A stretch of 64,000 bases of DNA from Natronohydrobacter thiooxidans (GCF_001884735.1 NZ_MJAP01000033.1:112697-176696); one strand, 5' to 3'. Shown: positions 33,535 through 42,642, counted from the stretch's first letter. The notes: generated by a model from the sequence alone, not told the origin. Numbers and translations are program-made.

Positions 33535-34878
33535 ATGTCCAACAGCCCCACCACCCCCGGAATCGCGGCAAGCCGTCTTCATGCCGAAGACTATGCGCGC
33601 CATTTCGACGATCTCTATCCCGCTTATGATCCGCATGAAGCGATGGTCGCGGCGGATCGCTGCTATTTCTGCCATGATGCCCCCTGCATCACGGCCTGCC
33701 CCACGGAAATCGACATTCCCCTCTTCATCCGCCAGATACAGGCGGGTCAGCCGGAAGCGGCAGGCAAGACGATTTTCAGCCAGAATATCCTTGGCGGCAT
33801 GTGCGCGCGCGTCTGCCCGACCGAGACGCTTTGCGAAGGCGCCTGCGTGCGCGAGGCGGCAGAGGGCAAGCCGGTCGAGATCGGGCGGCTGCAGCGCTAT
33901 GCGACGGACCGGCTGATCGCGCGGAATGCCCATCCTTTCACGCGCGCCGCCGCGAGTGGCAAGCGCGTGGCGGTGGTGGGCGCCGGGCCCGCCGGGCTTG
34001 CCTGTGCGCACAGGCTGGCACTGCATGGTCATGATGTCACGGTATTCGAGGCGCGCGAAAAGCCCGGTGGACTGAATGAATACGGGATTGCGGCCTATAA
34101 GGCGGCGCATGATTTCGCCCGTGCCGAGGTGGACTGGCTGATGCAGATCGGCGGGATCACGCTCCGGCAGGGCTGGAAACTGGGCACCGATGGCACGCTT
34201 GCCGATCTGCAGGCGGAATATGATGCGGTGTTTCTCGGGATCGGGCTTGCGGGCGTGAATGCGCTGGGCCTTGAACGCGAGGATGCGCCGGGCGCGCGCG
34301 ATGCGGTCGATTTCATTGCCGAACTGCGCCAGACGACGGATCTCTCCACCCTGCCCATCGGGCGGCATGTGGTGGTGATCGGGGGCGGCATGACGGCGGT
34401 GGATGCGGCGGTGCAGTCGCGCCTCCTGGGGGCCGAGCATGTGACGATGGTCTATAGGCGCGGACGCGAAGAGATGGGGGCATCCGATTATGAATTGAGC
34501 CATGCCGCCAATGAAGGGGTGAAGATCATCACCAATGCGATGCCGGTGGCGATCCATGCCAATGGCGCACTGCGCGAGGTGGAATTCGCCTATACCCGTC
34601 AGGGGCCGACCGGGCTGGAGCCCTCGGGCGAGACCTTCCGCGTGAAGGCCGATCATCTGTTCAAGGCGATCGGGCAGAAGCTGGAGGGCGTGCCGGAGGG
34701 GCTGGCGCTGGACGGGCGCAAGCTATCGGTGGGCGCGGACGGGCGCACCACGCTTGCGGGCGTCTGGGCCGGGGGCGATTGCACGGGCGGCGGCGAGGAT
34801 CTGACGGTGACGGCTGTGGCGCAGGGGCGCGATGCCGCCGAGAGCATCCATGCGGCGTTGACGGGGGCAGGTGCGTGA
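33535..34878 (+). CDS. preT: NAD-dependent dihydropyrimidine dehydrogenase subunit PreT
   Basis: This is the electron-input subunit of the enzyme that reduces uracil and thymine to their dihydro forms. The 447-residue product has an N-terminal cysteine-rich iron-sulfur region (CYFCHDAPCITACPTEIDIP; CARVCPTETLCEGAC) and an FAD-binding motif VAVVGAGPAGLACA at about 140. An NAD(P) motif VVVIGGGMTAVD follows, as in the glutamate synthase small-subunit-like family. ATG 33535 follows AAGG. It is the first gene of the pyrimidine cluster; preA follows after 28 bases that hold a repeat hairpin. Confidence 0.92.
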   Translation: MSNSPTTPGIAASRLHAEDYARHFDDLYPAYDPHEAMVAADRCYFCHDAPCITACPTEIDIPLFIRQIQAGQPEAAGKTIFSQNILGGMCARVCPTETLCEGACVREAAEGKPVEIGRLQRYATDRLIARNAHPFTRAAASGKRVAVVGAGPAGLACAHRLALHGHDVTVFEAREKPGGLNEYGIAAYKAAHDFARAEVDWLMQIGGITLRQGWKLGTDGTLADLQAEYDAVFLGIGLAGVNALGLEREDAPGARDAVDFIAELRQTTDLSTLPIGRHVVVIGGGMTAVDAAVQSRLLGAEHVTMVYRRGREEMGASDYELSHAANEGVKIITNAMPVAIHANGALREVEFAYTRQGPTGLEPSGETFRVKADHLFKAIGQKLEGVPEGLALDGRKLSVGADGRTTLAGVWAGGDCTGGGEDLTVTAVAQGRDAAESIHAALTGAGA

Positions 34879-34894
34879 CAAGCACGCACCCTAC
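34870..34894 (+). repeat. GGTGCGTG hairpin repeat, copy 1 (contains the preT stop)
   Basis: GGTGCGTG (34870-34877), loop ACAAG minus one shared base, and CACGCACC (34883-34890) form an 8-bp stem followed by CTAC. The preT stop TGA (34876-34878) lies at the stem-loop boundary. Related copies are at 38254-38279, 58538-58569 and 58581-58606. A preT-preA attenuating hairpin is possible. Confidence 0.6.
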
Positions 34895-34906
34895 GGAGTG
34901 AACATA

Positions 34907-36208
34907 ATGGCAAATCTGACCACGAATTTCATCGGCATCAAATCCCCCAACCCCTTTTGGCTGGCCTCGGCCCCGCCCACGGATAAGGAATATAACGTGG
35001 TGCGCGCCTTCAAGGCGGGCTGGGGCGGGGTCGTCTGGAAAACGCTGGGCGCCGAAGGCCCGCCGGTGGTGAATGTGAACGGCCCGCGCTACGGCGCGGT
35101 CTGGGGCGCGGACCGGCGGTTGCTGGGGCTGAACAATATCGAGCTGATCACCGACCGCCCGCTGGAGGTGAACCTGCGCGAGATCAAGCAGGTCAAGCGC
35201 GACTGGCCCGACCGGGCGCTGGTCGTCAGCCTGATGGTGCCTTGCGACGAGGAATCGTGGAAAGCGATCCTGCGCCATGTCGAGGATACGGAAGCCGATG
35301 GGGTAGAGCTGAATTTCGGCTGCCCGCATGGCATGTCCGAACGCGGGATGGGATCCGCCGTGGGGCAGGTGCCGGAATATATCGAGATGGTCACGCGCTG
35401 GGTGAAGAGCCACTCGCGCATGCCCTGCATCGTGAAGCTCACGCCCAATATCGCCGATATCCGCAAACCGGCAGAGGCCGCGAAACGGGGCGGGGCGGAT
35501 GCGGTCAGCCTGATCAACACGATCAATTCGATCACGAGCGTCAATCTCGACACGTTCAGCCCCGAGCCGATGATCGACGGAAAAGGCGCACATGGCGGCT
35601 ATTGCGGTCCTGCCGTCAAGCCCATCGCGCTGAACATGGTGGCCGAGATCGCACGCAGTCCCGAGACGCATGGCCTGCCCATCAGCGGCATTGGCGGCGT
35701 CACCACATGGCGCGACGCGGTCGAGTTCATGACCCTTGGTGCGGGCACGGTGCAGGTCTGCACGGCGGCGATGACCTATGGTTTCGGGATCATCAAGGAA
35801 CTGACCGCGGGCCTGTCGCAATATATGGATGAGAAGGGTTTTACCTCGGTTGACCAGCTTGTGGGCCGGGCGGTGCCGAATATCACTGACTGGCAATATC
35901 TCAACCTGAATTATGTCGCGAAAGCAAAGATCAATCAGGATCTCTGCATCTCTTGCGGGCGCTGCTATGCGGCTTGCGAGGATACCTCGCATCAGGCGAT
36001 TTCCATGTCCCCCGACCGCAAGTTCGAGGTGATGGATGATGAATGCGTCGCCTGCAACCTATGTGTGAATGTCTGCCCGGTTGCCGATTGCATCACCATG
36101 GAGCCGATGGCCAAGGGTAGTGTCGATCCGCGCACGGGCGAGACAGTCGGCGATTATGCCAATTGGACGACGCATCCCAATAACCCGATGGCCAAGGCGG
36201 CGGAGTGA
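34907..36208 (+). CDS. preA: NAD-dependent dihydropyrimidine dehydrogenase subunit PreA
   Basis: This is the catalytic FMN/iron-sulfur subunit that reduces uracil or thymine. The 433-residue protein has a dihydroorotate-dehydrogenase-like barrel with NPFWLASAPPTDKEYNV, LNFGCPHGMSERGMGSAVGQ and ISGIGGVTTWRDAVEF. At the C terminus lies a double 4Fe-4S ferredoxin domain, CISCGRCYAAC and CVACNLCVNVCPV. The catalytic Cys is probably in the FGCPHGMSE region by family analogy. GGAG precedes ATG 34907. It converges with rutR after 4 bases. Confidence 0.94.
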   Translation: MANLTTNFIGIKSPNPFWLASAPPTDKEYNVVRAFKAGWGGVVWKTLGAEGPPVVNVNGPRYGAVWGADRRLLGLNNIELITDRPLEVNLREIKQVKRDWPDRALVVSLMVPCDEESWKAILRHVEDTEADGVELNFGCPHGMSERGMGSAVGQVPEYIEMVTRWVKSHSRMPCIVKLTPNIADIRKPAEAAKRGGADAVSLINTINSITSVNLDTFSPEPMIDGKGAHGGYCGPAVKPIALNMVAEIARSPETHGLPISGIGGVTTWRDAVEFMTLGAGTVQVCTAAMTYGFGIIKELTAGLSQYMDEKGFTSVDQLVGRAVPNITDWQYLNLNYVAKAKINQDLCISCGRCYAACEDTSHQAISMSPDRKFEVMDDECVACNLCVNVCPVADCITMEPMAKGSVDPRTGETVGDYANWTTHPNNPMAKAAE

Positions 36209-36212
36209 TCCG

Positions 36213-36863
36213 TCAGGGCGCCAGCAGGCGGGTGTAGAGCTGTTCAAGGAATGGCTCTGCCCCGTCCAGCGGATCATGGCCCGCGCCCCGGATCATGCCG
36301 ATCTGGGCCGCGAAATCCGCATAATGCTGGGTCAGCGCCCAGATGGAGAAGATCAGATGATAGGGGTCGACAGGGGCAAGGCGCCCGGTTCTGGACCAAT
36401 CCGCGAGAAGCTGCGCTTTCTCATCGACAAGCTGGCGCAAATCGTTGCGGATGAACTGTTCGATACGCGGCGCACCTTGCAGGATTTCATTGGCAAACAG
36501 GCGACTCTCGCGCGGAAAATCGCGGGCCATCTCCAGCTTGCGGCGCATATAGGCCATGATCTCGGCCTGTGGCTCGCCCTGCGCATCCAGCATGCGCAGC
36601 GGGTCGAGCCAGGTGTCCAGCAGCCGCGTCAGCAGATCGCGATGAATGGCATCCTTGCTGTCGAAATAATAGAGCAGATTGGGCTTGGACAATCCCGCCT
36701 CGGCGGCGATCTGGTCGAGCGTCGCACCGCGAAACCCATGGGTCGAGAAGACTTCGAGCGCGGCGTCGAGAATGATCTGCCGGTTGCGCTTCTGGATGCG
36801 CGAGCGGGGGCCGCGCGGGGGCGTGCCGGGTTTTTCAGCAGCAGATTTTTTCGGCACGGGCAT
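36213..36863 (-). CDS. rutR: RutR-like TetR-family repressor of pyrimidine catabolism
   Basis: The 216-residue protein has a TetR N-terminal helix-turn-helix (about 27-75: QIILDAALEVFSTHGFRGATLDQIAAEAGLSKPNLLYYF in pieces) and a C-terminal domain of the RutR/YcdC type. The clues are MARDFPRESRLFANEILQGAP and IFSIWALTQHYADF. E. coli RutR binds uracil or thymine and releases DNA. A near-consensus RutR operator lies 16 bases upstream, in the divergent region shared with the amidohydrolase gene. So it probably represses this cluster and itself until pyrimidine is present. Confidence 0.87.
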   Translation of the reverse strand: MPVPKKSAAEKPGTPPRGPRSRIQKRNRQIILDAALEVFSTHGFRGATLDQIAAEAGLSKPNLLYYFDSKDAIHRDLLTRLLDTWLDPLRMLDAQGEPQAEIMAYMRRKLEMARDFPRESRLFANEILQGAPRIEQFIRNDLRQLVDEKAQLLADWSRTGRLAPVDPYHLIFSIWALTQHYADFAAQIGMIRGAGHDPLDGAEPFLEQLYTRLLAP

Positions 36864-36878
36864 GGGCTGAGTTGGTTC

Positions 36879-36894
36879 TTGACTGGATGGTCAA
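36879..36894. promoter_or_regulatory. RutR-type operator
   Basis: TTGACTGGATGGTCAA matches the E. coli RutR consensus TTGACCAnnTGGTCAA at 12 of 14 defined positions, including one complete half-site. It sits between divergent rutR (16 bases from its start) and the amidohydrolase gene (118 bases). TTGACT itself could serve as a -35 box toward the amidohydrolase, in which case bound repressor would block polymerase. Confidence 0.75.
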
Positions 36895-37012
36895 ACTTGA
36901 TAGCGTCGAGACGGGACGAGTGCAAGGCTGCTGCGCAAACTGGCGCGGGGTGCAGCATGTCCCGTTCCAATAAGAGCAGCAGAGAAACGCTGCCATGACA
37001 GGGAGATAGAAG

Positions 37013-38266
37013 ATGTCGGCACCGGGCCCGAATATGAAAGTCAACGGGGAACGGCTGTGGGACAGCCTGATGGAGATGGCGAAGATCGGCCCTGGTATTG
37101 CAGGCGGCAACAATCGCCAGACGGTCACGGATGAGGACAGCGAAGGCCGCCACCTGTTCCAGTCCTGGTGCCTGCAGGCCGGGGCTTTGATGGGCGTGGA
37201 TGAGATGGGCACGATGTTCGCCCGGTTCGAGGGCACCGACCCGGACGCGCTGCCGGTCTATGTGGGCAGTCATCTCGACACCCAGCCCACGGGCGGCAAA
37301 TATGACGGGGTGCTGGGGGTTCTGGCGGGGCTGGAAGTCATGCGCTCGATCCGCGATCTGGGCATAAAGACCCGTCGCCCGATAGTGGTGACGAACTGGA
37401 CGAATGAAGAGGGCACGCGCTTTGCACCGGCCATGCTGGCCTCGGGCGTCTTCGCGGGTGTGCTGGAGCGCGACTGGGCTTATGACCGGGTGGATGCTCA
37501 GGGCAAGCGCTTCGGCGACGAGCTGGAGCGCATCGGCTGGAAGGGAGACGAGCCTGTGGGCGCGCGCAAGATGCATGCCTTTCTGGAACTGCATATCGAA
37601 CAGGGGCCGATCCTGGAAGCCGAGGGCAAGGATATCGGCGTCGTCACCCATGGGCAGGGGCTGCGCTGGATCGAATGCACCGTGACCGGCAAGGGCCAGC
37701 ATACCGGCTCCACGCCGATGTATCTGCGGCGCAATGCCGGGCGGGGTCTGGCGCGGGTGACGGAACTGGTGCATGAGATCGCCATGGCCCGCCAGCCCGA
37801 TGCGGTGGGCGCAATCGGGCATATTGATGTCTTCCCGAACTCGCGCAATGTGATCCCGGAAAAGATGGTGTTCACCGTCGATTTCCGTTCGCATAAGCTG
37901 GATGTGCTGCTGTCGATGGTCGAGGAATTCAACGCCCGCGCACCGGGGATTTGCGCCGATATCGGGGTGAAGTTCGCAGCAAAAGTGGTGGGGCAGTTCG
38001 ACCCGCCCGCCTTTGACGAAACCCTGCTGGGGCGTATCCGCGACGCTGCCGACCGGCTGGGCTACAGCCATATGGATATTGTCTCGGGGGCGGGGCATGA
38101 TGCCTGCTGGATCAACCGGCTCTATCCGACCGCGATGATCATGTGTCCCTGCGTGGATGGTCTGAGCCATAATGAGGCCGAGGAAATCAGCCCGGAATGG
38201 GCAGAGGCCGGGGCGAATGTGCTCTTGCATGCGGTGCTGGAAACGGCAGAGGTGGTGCGTGCATGA
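37013..38266 (+). CDS. M20-family Zn-dependent amidohydrolase (beta-ureidopropionase / N-carbamoyl amino acid hydrolase)
   Basis: The 417-residue enzyme belongs to the allantoate amidohydrolase/N-carbamoyl-L-amino acid hydrolase group. Metal ligands are visible: GSHLDT (His87, Asp89), KYDGVLG (Asp98), and the TNEEG glutamate pair at about 133. Later histidines lie in ELHIEQGP and in the C-terminal GAGHDA. In this cluster it should hydrolyse N-carbamoyl-beta-alanine to beta-alanine, CO2 and ammonia, the last step of reductive uracil breakdown. GGGAG precedes ATG 37013. The gene ends inside a repeat hairpin and hydA follows after 61 bases. Confidence 0.88.
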   Translation: MSAPGPNMKVNGERLWDSLMEMAKIGPGIAGGNNRQTVTDEDSEGRHLFQSWCLQAGALMGVDEMGTMFARFEGTDPDALPVYVGSHLDTQPTGGKYDGVLGVLAGLEVMRSIRDLGIKTRRPIVVTNWTNEEGTRFAPAMLASGVFAGVLERDWAYDRVDAQGKRFGDELERIGWKGDEPVGARKMHAFLELHIEQGPILEAEGKDIGVVTHGQGLRWIECTVTGKGQHTGSTPMYLRRNAGRGLARVTELVHEIAMARQPDAVGAIGHIDVFPNSRNVIPEKMVFTVDFRSHKLDVLLSMVEEFNARAPGICADIGVKFAAKVVGQFDPPAFDETLLGRIRDAADRLGYSHMDIVSGAGHDACWINRLYPTAMIMCPCVDGLSHNEAEEISPEWAEAGANVLLHAVLETAEVVRA

Positions 38267-38279
38267 GCACGCACCCTAC
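38254..38279 (+). repeat. GGTGCGTG hairpin repeat, copy 2 (contains the amidohydrolase stop)
   Basis: GGTGCGTGC (38254-38262), loop ATGA, GCACGCACC (38267-38275) form a 9-bp perfect stem followed by CTAC. The TGA stop of the amidohydrolase gene (38264-38266) is in the loop, so the repeat supplies its last codons (VVRA) and its stop. Confidence 0.65.
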
Positions 38280-38327
38280 GGATGACGCAGCCGCGCAAGG
38301 CTGATTTGCAGAACGGGGAGTTGAACC

Positions 38328-39779
38328 ATGACCACCGTCATCAAGAACGGCACCATCGTCACCCATGACCTGACCTACAAGGCCGATCTCCGGGTCGAGG
38401 GCGGCAGGATCACCGAAATCGGCCCAAGTCTCTCCGGCGACACCACGCTGGATGCAACCGGGTGCTATATCATGCCCGGCGGGATCGACCCGCATACGCA
38501 TCTGGAAATGCCCTTCATGGGCACCTATTCCAGCGATGATTTCGAAAGCGGCACCCGCGCGGCGCTCTCGGGCGGCACGACGATGGTGATTGATTTCGCA
38601 CTGCCCTCGCCCGGTCAGGGTCTGCTCGATGCGCTGAAGATGTGGGACAACAAGGTTGGCCGCGCGCATTGCGATTACAGCTACCACATGGCGGTCACAT
38701 GGTGGTCGCAGCAGGTCTTTGATGAGATGCCCGAGGTGGTGAAGCGCGGGATCACCAGCTTCAAGCATTTCCTCGCCTATAAGGGCGCGCTGATGGTCAA
38801 TGACGATGAGTTGTTCGCCTCTTTCCAGCGCCTGCGGGAACTGGGCGCGATCGCGATGGTCCATGCCGAGAATGGCGATGTCGTGGCCGAGCTTTCGGCG
38901 CGGCTTCTGGCCGAGGGCAATAGCGGGCCCGAGGCGCATGCCTATTCGCGCCCCTCTCAGGTCGAAGGCGAGGCCACCAACCGCGCGATCATGATCGCCG
39001 ATATGGCTGGCGTGCCGCTTTATGTGGTGCATACCTCCTGCGAGGAAGCGCATGAAGCGATCCGCCGCGCCAAACAGGCGGGCAAGCGCGTCTGGGGCGA
39101 GCCGCTGATCCAGCATCTGACGCTCGATGAGAGCGAATATTTCCATCCCGACTGGGACCATGCCGCGCGCCGTGTCATGTCGCCCCCCTTTCGCAACAAG
39201 GCGCATCAGGACAGTCTCTGGGCGGGGCTGGCTTCGGGCACGCTCTCGGTGGTGGCGACAGATCATTGCGCCTTTACCACCGATCAGAAGCGGTTCGGTC
39301 TGGGCGATTTCACCAAGATCCCCAATGGCACCGGCGGGCTGGAGGACCGGATGCCCATGCTCTGGACCAAGGGCGTGCGCACGGGGCGGATCACGATGAA
39401 TGAATTTGTCGCCGTGACCTCGACCAATGTCGCCAAGATTTTCGGCATGTATCCGAAGAAGGGCGCGGTGGCTGTCGGGGCGGATGCCGATCTGGTGGTC
39501 TGGGATCCGGAAAAATCGAAGACCATCACCGCCAGCAACCAGCAATCCGCGATTGATTACAATGTGTTCGAGGGCCACGAGGTGACGGGCCTGCCGCGCT
39601 ATGTGCTCTCGCGCGGGCGGGTGATGGTCAAGGACGGCGCGTTTGACGGGCAGGAAGGGCATGGCGAATTCGTGGCCCGTGACCCCAATGGTCCGGTCAA
39701 TCAGGCGCTCTCGAAATGGAAAGACCTGACCGCGCCGCGTCCGGTGCAGCGCTCCGGCATCCCGGCGACGGGGGTGTGA
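38328..39779 (+). CDS. hydA: Dihydropyrimidinase (D-hydantoinase)
   Basis: The cyclic amidohydrolase opens dihydrouracil or dihydrothymine to the N-carbamoyl-beta-amino acid. The 483-residue length is typical. Visible motifs are the metal-binding GGIDPHTHLEMPF, the carbamylated-lysine region GITSFKHFLAYKGALM (about residue 147), VVHTSCEEAHEAI with a metal-binding His, and ATDHCAFTTDQK with the catalytic-site Asp-His. It sits between the upstream reductase/amidohydrolase genes and the ABC importer, overlapping the ATPase start in a TGATG junction. GGGGAG precedes the ATG. Confidence 0.94.
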   Translation: MTTVIKNGTIVTHDLTYKADLRVEGGRITEIGPSLSGDTTLDATGCYIMPGGIDPHTHLEMPFMGTYSSDDFESGTRAALSGGTTMVIDFALPSPGQGLLDALKMWDNKVGRAHCDYSYHMAVTWWSQQVFDEMPEVVKRGITSFKHFLAYKGALMVNDDELFASFQRLRELGAIAMVHAENGDVVAELSARLLAEGNSGPEAHAYSRPSQVEGEATNRAIMIADMAGVPLYVVHTSCEEAHEAIRRAKQAGKRVWGEPLIQHLTLDESEYFHPDWDHAARRVMSPPFRNKAHQDSLWAGLASGTLSVVATDHCAFTTDQKRFGLGDFTKIPNGTGGLEDRMPMLWTKGVRTGRITMNEFVAVTSTNVAKIFGMYPKKGAVAVGADADLVVWDPEKSKTITASNQQSAIDYNVFEGHEVTGLPRYVLSRGRVMVKDGAFDGQEGHGEFVARDPNGPVNQALSKWKDLTAPRPVQRSGIPATGV

Positions 39780-40570
39780 TGCGCGATACCACGACCGCGC
39801 CGGTGATCTCGGCGCAGGGCCTGAACCTGACCTTCCAGACCAATGACGGCCCTGTGCACGCGCTCAAGGACGTGACGCTAGATATTGCCAAGGGTGAGTT
39901 CGTGAGCTTCATCGGTCCCTCGGGCTGCGGCAAGACCACCTTCCTGCGCGTGATCGCCGATCTGGAACAGCCCAGCTCCGGCACGATCACCGTCAATGGT
40001 ATGACGCCAGAGGCCGCCCGCAAGGCGCGCGCCTATGGCTATGTATTTCAGGCGGCGGGCCTCTATCCCTGGCGCACGATTGCAGGAAATGTGAAACTTC
40101 CGCTTGAAATCATGGGCTATTCCAAAGCCGATCAGCAAGCCCGTGTTGAAAAAGTGCTAGAGCTGGTGGAACTCTCGGGCTTTGCGCGCAAGTTTCCCTG
40201 GCAGCTTTCCGGGGGAATGCAGCAGCGCGCCTCGATCGCGCGGGCGCTGGCTTTCGACGCCGATATCCTGCTGATGGATGAACCTTTCGGCGCGTTGGAC
40301 GAGATTGTGCGCGACCGGCTGAATGAACAGCTTCTTGCGCTCTGGGCACGCACCGAAAAGACCATCGGTTTTGTCACCCATTCCATCCCCGAGGCCGTTT
40401 ATCTCTCGACCAAGATCGTCGTCATGTCGCCGCGCCCCGGTCGCATCACGGATATCATCGACAGCCCGCTGCCGCGCGAGCGCCCGCTGGACATCCGCGA
40501 CAGCCCGGAATTCATCGAGATCTCCCATCGCGTGCGCGAGGGGCTCAGGGCGGGGCATCTGGATGACTGA
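39779..40570 (+). CDS. ABC importer ATP-binding protein (nitrate/taurine/HMP-type)
   Basis: The 263-residue ATPase has Walker A GPSGCGKTT, Q-loop YVFQAAGLYPW, signature LSGGMQQR, and Walker B ILLMDEPFGALDE, with the H-loop histidine in VTHSIPEA. The FGALDE and SIPEAVYLS segments are typical of the SsuB/TauB/ThiZ group. It starts inside the hydA stop (TGATG), so it is translationally coupled to the dihydropyrimidinase. Two permeases and an NMT1-type binding protein follow, so it energises uptake of a pyrimidine or related ring. Confidence 0.9.
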   Translation: MRDTTTAPVISAQGLNLTFQTNDGPVHALKDVTLDIAKGEFVSFIGPSGCGKTTFLRVIADLEQPSSGTITVNGMTPEAARKARAYGYVFQAAGLYPWRTIAGNVKLPLEIMGYSKADQQARVEKVLELVELSGFARKFPWQLSGGMQQRASIARALAFDADILLMDEPFGALDEIVRDRLNEQLLALWARTEKTIGFVTHSIPEAVYLSTKIVVMSPRPGRITDIIDSPLPRERPLDIRDSPEFIEISHRVREGLRAGHLDD

Positions 40571-40572
40571 TC

Positions 40573-40598
40573 CTTCATTTTCTTGCGAAAAATACTCC
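40573..40598 (-). repeat. Short interspersed repeat, GAGTATTTT family, copy 2
   Basis: Read on the minus strand this is GGAGTATTTTTCGCAAGA followed by AAATGAAG, related to the copy at 1620-1641. It lies 2 bases after the ATPase stop within a GC-rich 84-base spacer that also has a GGGGGGCAACGCCCCCC hairpin just before the permease start. The repeat separates otherwise tightly packed transporter genes. Confidence 0.5.
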
Positions 40599-40654
40599 GG
40601 GGGGAGGGCCCGAAGGGACCGGGGGGCAACGCCCCCCCAACAGCGGTGACAGGC

Positions 40655-41551
40655 ATGCGCAACCTCTTTCCCGTTCTCATTGTCACGGCTTTCCTGATCG
40701 CGCTCTGGTATGCCGCTGTGATCCCGATGAATGCGCAATGGGCGCAGGATCAGGCCCGTCGCGCTGGGCAGGATCTGTCCTTCAGCGCGCTTGTTGCCGA
40801 TACGATGCGCCAGCAGCGCCCGCGCCTGCCCGCGCCGCATCAGGTCGCCGGGGAGCTCTGGAACTCGACTGTGGTCGAGGAAATGACCGGGCGACGGGGC
40901 TGGTGGAACACAGGGAGCCTGTCCAATCGCAGCCTGATCTATCATGGCTGGGTGACGCTCTCGGCCACGCTTCTGGGCTTTGCCATCGGCTCGGCGCTTG
41001 GTATCGCGCTGGCAGTGGGCATCGTGCATAACCGTGCGATGGATGCGTCGGTCATGCCCTGGGCTATTGCCAGCCAGACCATCCCGATCCTCGCGATTGC
41101 GCCCATGATCATCGTGGTGCTGAATGCGGTGGGCGTCACCGGGCTGATCCCCAAGGCGATCATCTCGACCTATCTCAGCTTCTTCCCGGTCGTGGTGGGC
41201 ATGGTCAAGGGGCTGCGCGCACCGGACCAGATGCAGCTTGACCTGATGAAGACCTATAGCGCGACCGGGGGGCAGGTTTTTGCGAAACTGCGTTGGCCGT
41301 CGGCCATGCCCTATCTGTTTGCCTCGCTGAAAGTGGCGATTGCGGCGGCGCTGGTGGGCGCGATTGTGGCGGAACTGCCCACGGGGGCGGTGGCGGGGCT
41401 TGGCGCGCGGCTGCTGTCGGGCAGCTATTATGGTCAGACCGTGCAGATATGGTCGGCACTTTTCGCCGCCGCCATTCTGGCCGCCAGCATGGTGGCGATC
41501 ATCGGGTTGATCCAGCGTGTCACACTCCGGCGCATGGGGATGGCAGCATGA
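40655..41551 (+). CDS. ABC importer permease 1 (pyrimidine-type cluster)
   Basis: The 298-residue membrane protein has an N-terminal helix (about 5-22), a roughly 75-residue extra-membrane segment (about 25-100), and five further helices. The inner-membrane coupling motif reads MKTYSATGGQVFAKLRWPSAMPYLF, an EAA-loop variant. It belongs to the binding-protein-dependent permease family (ThiX/SsuC-like). It overlaps the second permease start by ATGATG, so the two probably form a heterodimer. The extra segment between helices 1 and 2 is longer than in standard SsuC. Confidence 0.85.
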   Translation: MRNLFPVLIVTAFLIALWYAAVIPMNAQWAQDQARRAGQDLSFSALVADTMRQQRPRLPAPHQVAGELWNSTVVEEMTGRRGWWNTGSLSNRSLIYHGWVTLSATLLGFAIGSALGIALAVGIVHNRAMDASVMPWAIASQTIPILAIAPMIIVVLNAVGVTGLIPKAIISTYLSFFPVVVGMVKGLRAPDQMQLDLMKTYSATGGQVFAKLRWPSAMPYLFASLKVAIAAALVGAIVAELPTGAVAGLGARLLSGSYYGQTVQIWSALFAAAILAASMVAIIGLIQRVTLRRMGMAA

Positions 41552-42642
41552 TGATCCTGCGCGAAACAGGTGGGGTGCAGTGGGCTGGCATGGCTCTGGC
41601 GTTTCTTCTCGCTGCGGGTCTGGGGGTGACAGGGGAGCTGGCTTTTGCCACCATGCTCGCGCTGCTTGCCGCGGTGTTGCTGGGAGGGATTCCACAGCGC
41701 CGCAAGGGGTGGCTCTGGATGTTGGCGGTTGTGCTGGCGCTGGGGGTCGCGGCCGGGACGCTTCTGCCCTATGCAAGCGCAAGCCTGCCGGTCTGGGGCG
41801 CAGTGGTGGCCATCTGGCTCGGGGCGTGGATGCTGGTTGCACAGATGGCCGCGACACCGCGCATGGCCGGTCCCCTGGGAAGCCTGCAGGCCCTGCTGGC
41901 ACCGCTCACCTTCGGCGCCACGCTGCTATGGCTCTGGGAAGTCGGGGTGCGCGCGCTCGATGTGCCGCGCGTGATCCTGCCTGCGCCATCGCTGATCTGG
42001 GGGCGCATCCTGCGCTCGACCGATGTGCTCTGGGTGGATTTCGTGCAGACCTTCGTCAAGGGCGCGCTCTCGGGCTTTGCCATTGGGGTTGGAGCGGCTT
42101 TCGTCTTTGCCCTGCTGGTGGACCGCAGCGATTTCCTGCGCCGGGGCTTGCTGCCGGTGGGCAATTTTCTGGCCGCCTTGCCGATCATCGGCACCGCGCC
42201 GATCATGGTCATGTGGTTCGGGTTTGACTGGCCGTCCAAGGCGGCGGTTGTGGTCGCGATGGTGTTCTTTCCGATGCTGGTGAACACGGTGCAGGGGCTG
42301 TCCGCAACCGATGCGATGCAGCGCGATCTGATGCGCACCTATAATGCAAGCTGGGGCCAGTCACTGATCAAGCTGCGTCTGCCCGCCGCTATGCCCTTCA
42401 TCTTCAACGGGTTGAAGATCGCCTCCACGCTGGCGCTGATCGGGGCGATTGTTGCTGAATTTTTCGGCTCTCCGACACGCGGTATGGGGTTTCGCATCTC
42501 GACCGAGGTCGGGCGCTTGCAACTGGATATGGTCTGGGCCGAAATTGCCGTGGCAGCCCTTGCGGGGTCGCTGTTCTACGGCGTGATTGCGCTTGCAGAG
42601 CGCGGGGTGACCTTCTGGCACCCGTCGCAACGCGGGCGATAA
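41548..42642 (+). CDS. ABC importer permease 2 (pyrimidine-type cluster)
   Basis: The 364-residue protein has extra N-terminal hydrophobic helices (about 10-120) before the standard permease core with the EAA-type loop MRTYNASWGQSLIKLRLPAAMPFIF. Its core resembles the first permease, which supports a heterodimer. The start could be either ATG of the ATGATG pair; 41548 overlaps the previous stop. The prefix of about three to four helices is longer than usual for the family and may be lineage specific. Confidence 0.85.
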   Translation: MMILRETGGVQWAGMALAFLLAAGLGVTGELAFATMLALLAAVLLGGIPQRRKGWLWMLAVVLALGVAAGTLLPYASASLPVWGAVVAIWLGAWMLVAQMAATPRMAGPLGSLQALLAPLTFGATLLWLWEVGVRALDVPRVILPAPSLIWGRILRSTDVLWVDFVQTFVKGALSGFAIGVGAAFVFALLVDRSDFLRRGLLPVGNFLAALPIIGTAPIMVMWFGFDWPSKAAVVVAMVFFPMLVNTVQGLSATDAMQRDLMRTYNASWGQSLIKLRLPAAMPFIFNGLKIASTLALIGAIVAEFFGSPTRGMGFRISTEVGRLQLDMVWAEIAVAALAGSLFYGVIALAERGVTFWHPSQRGR

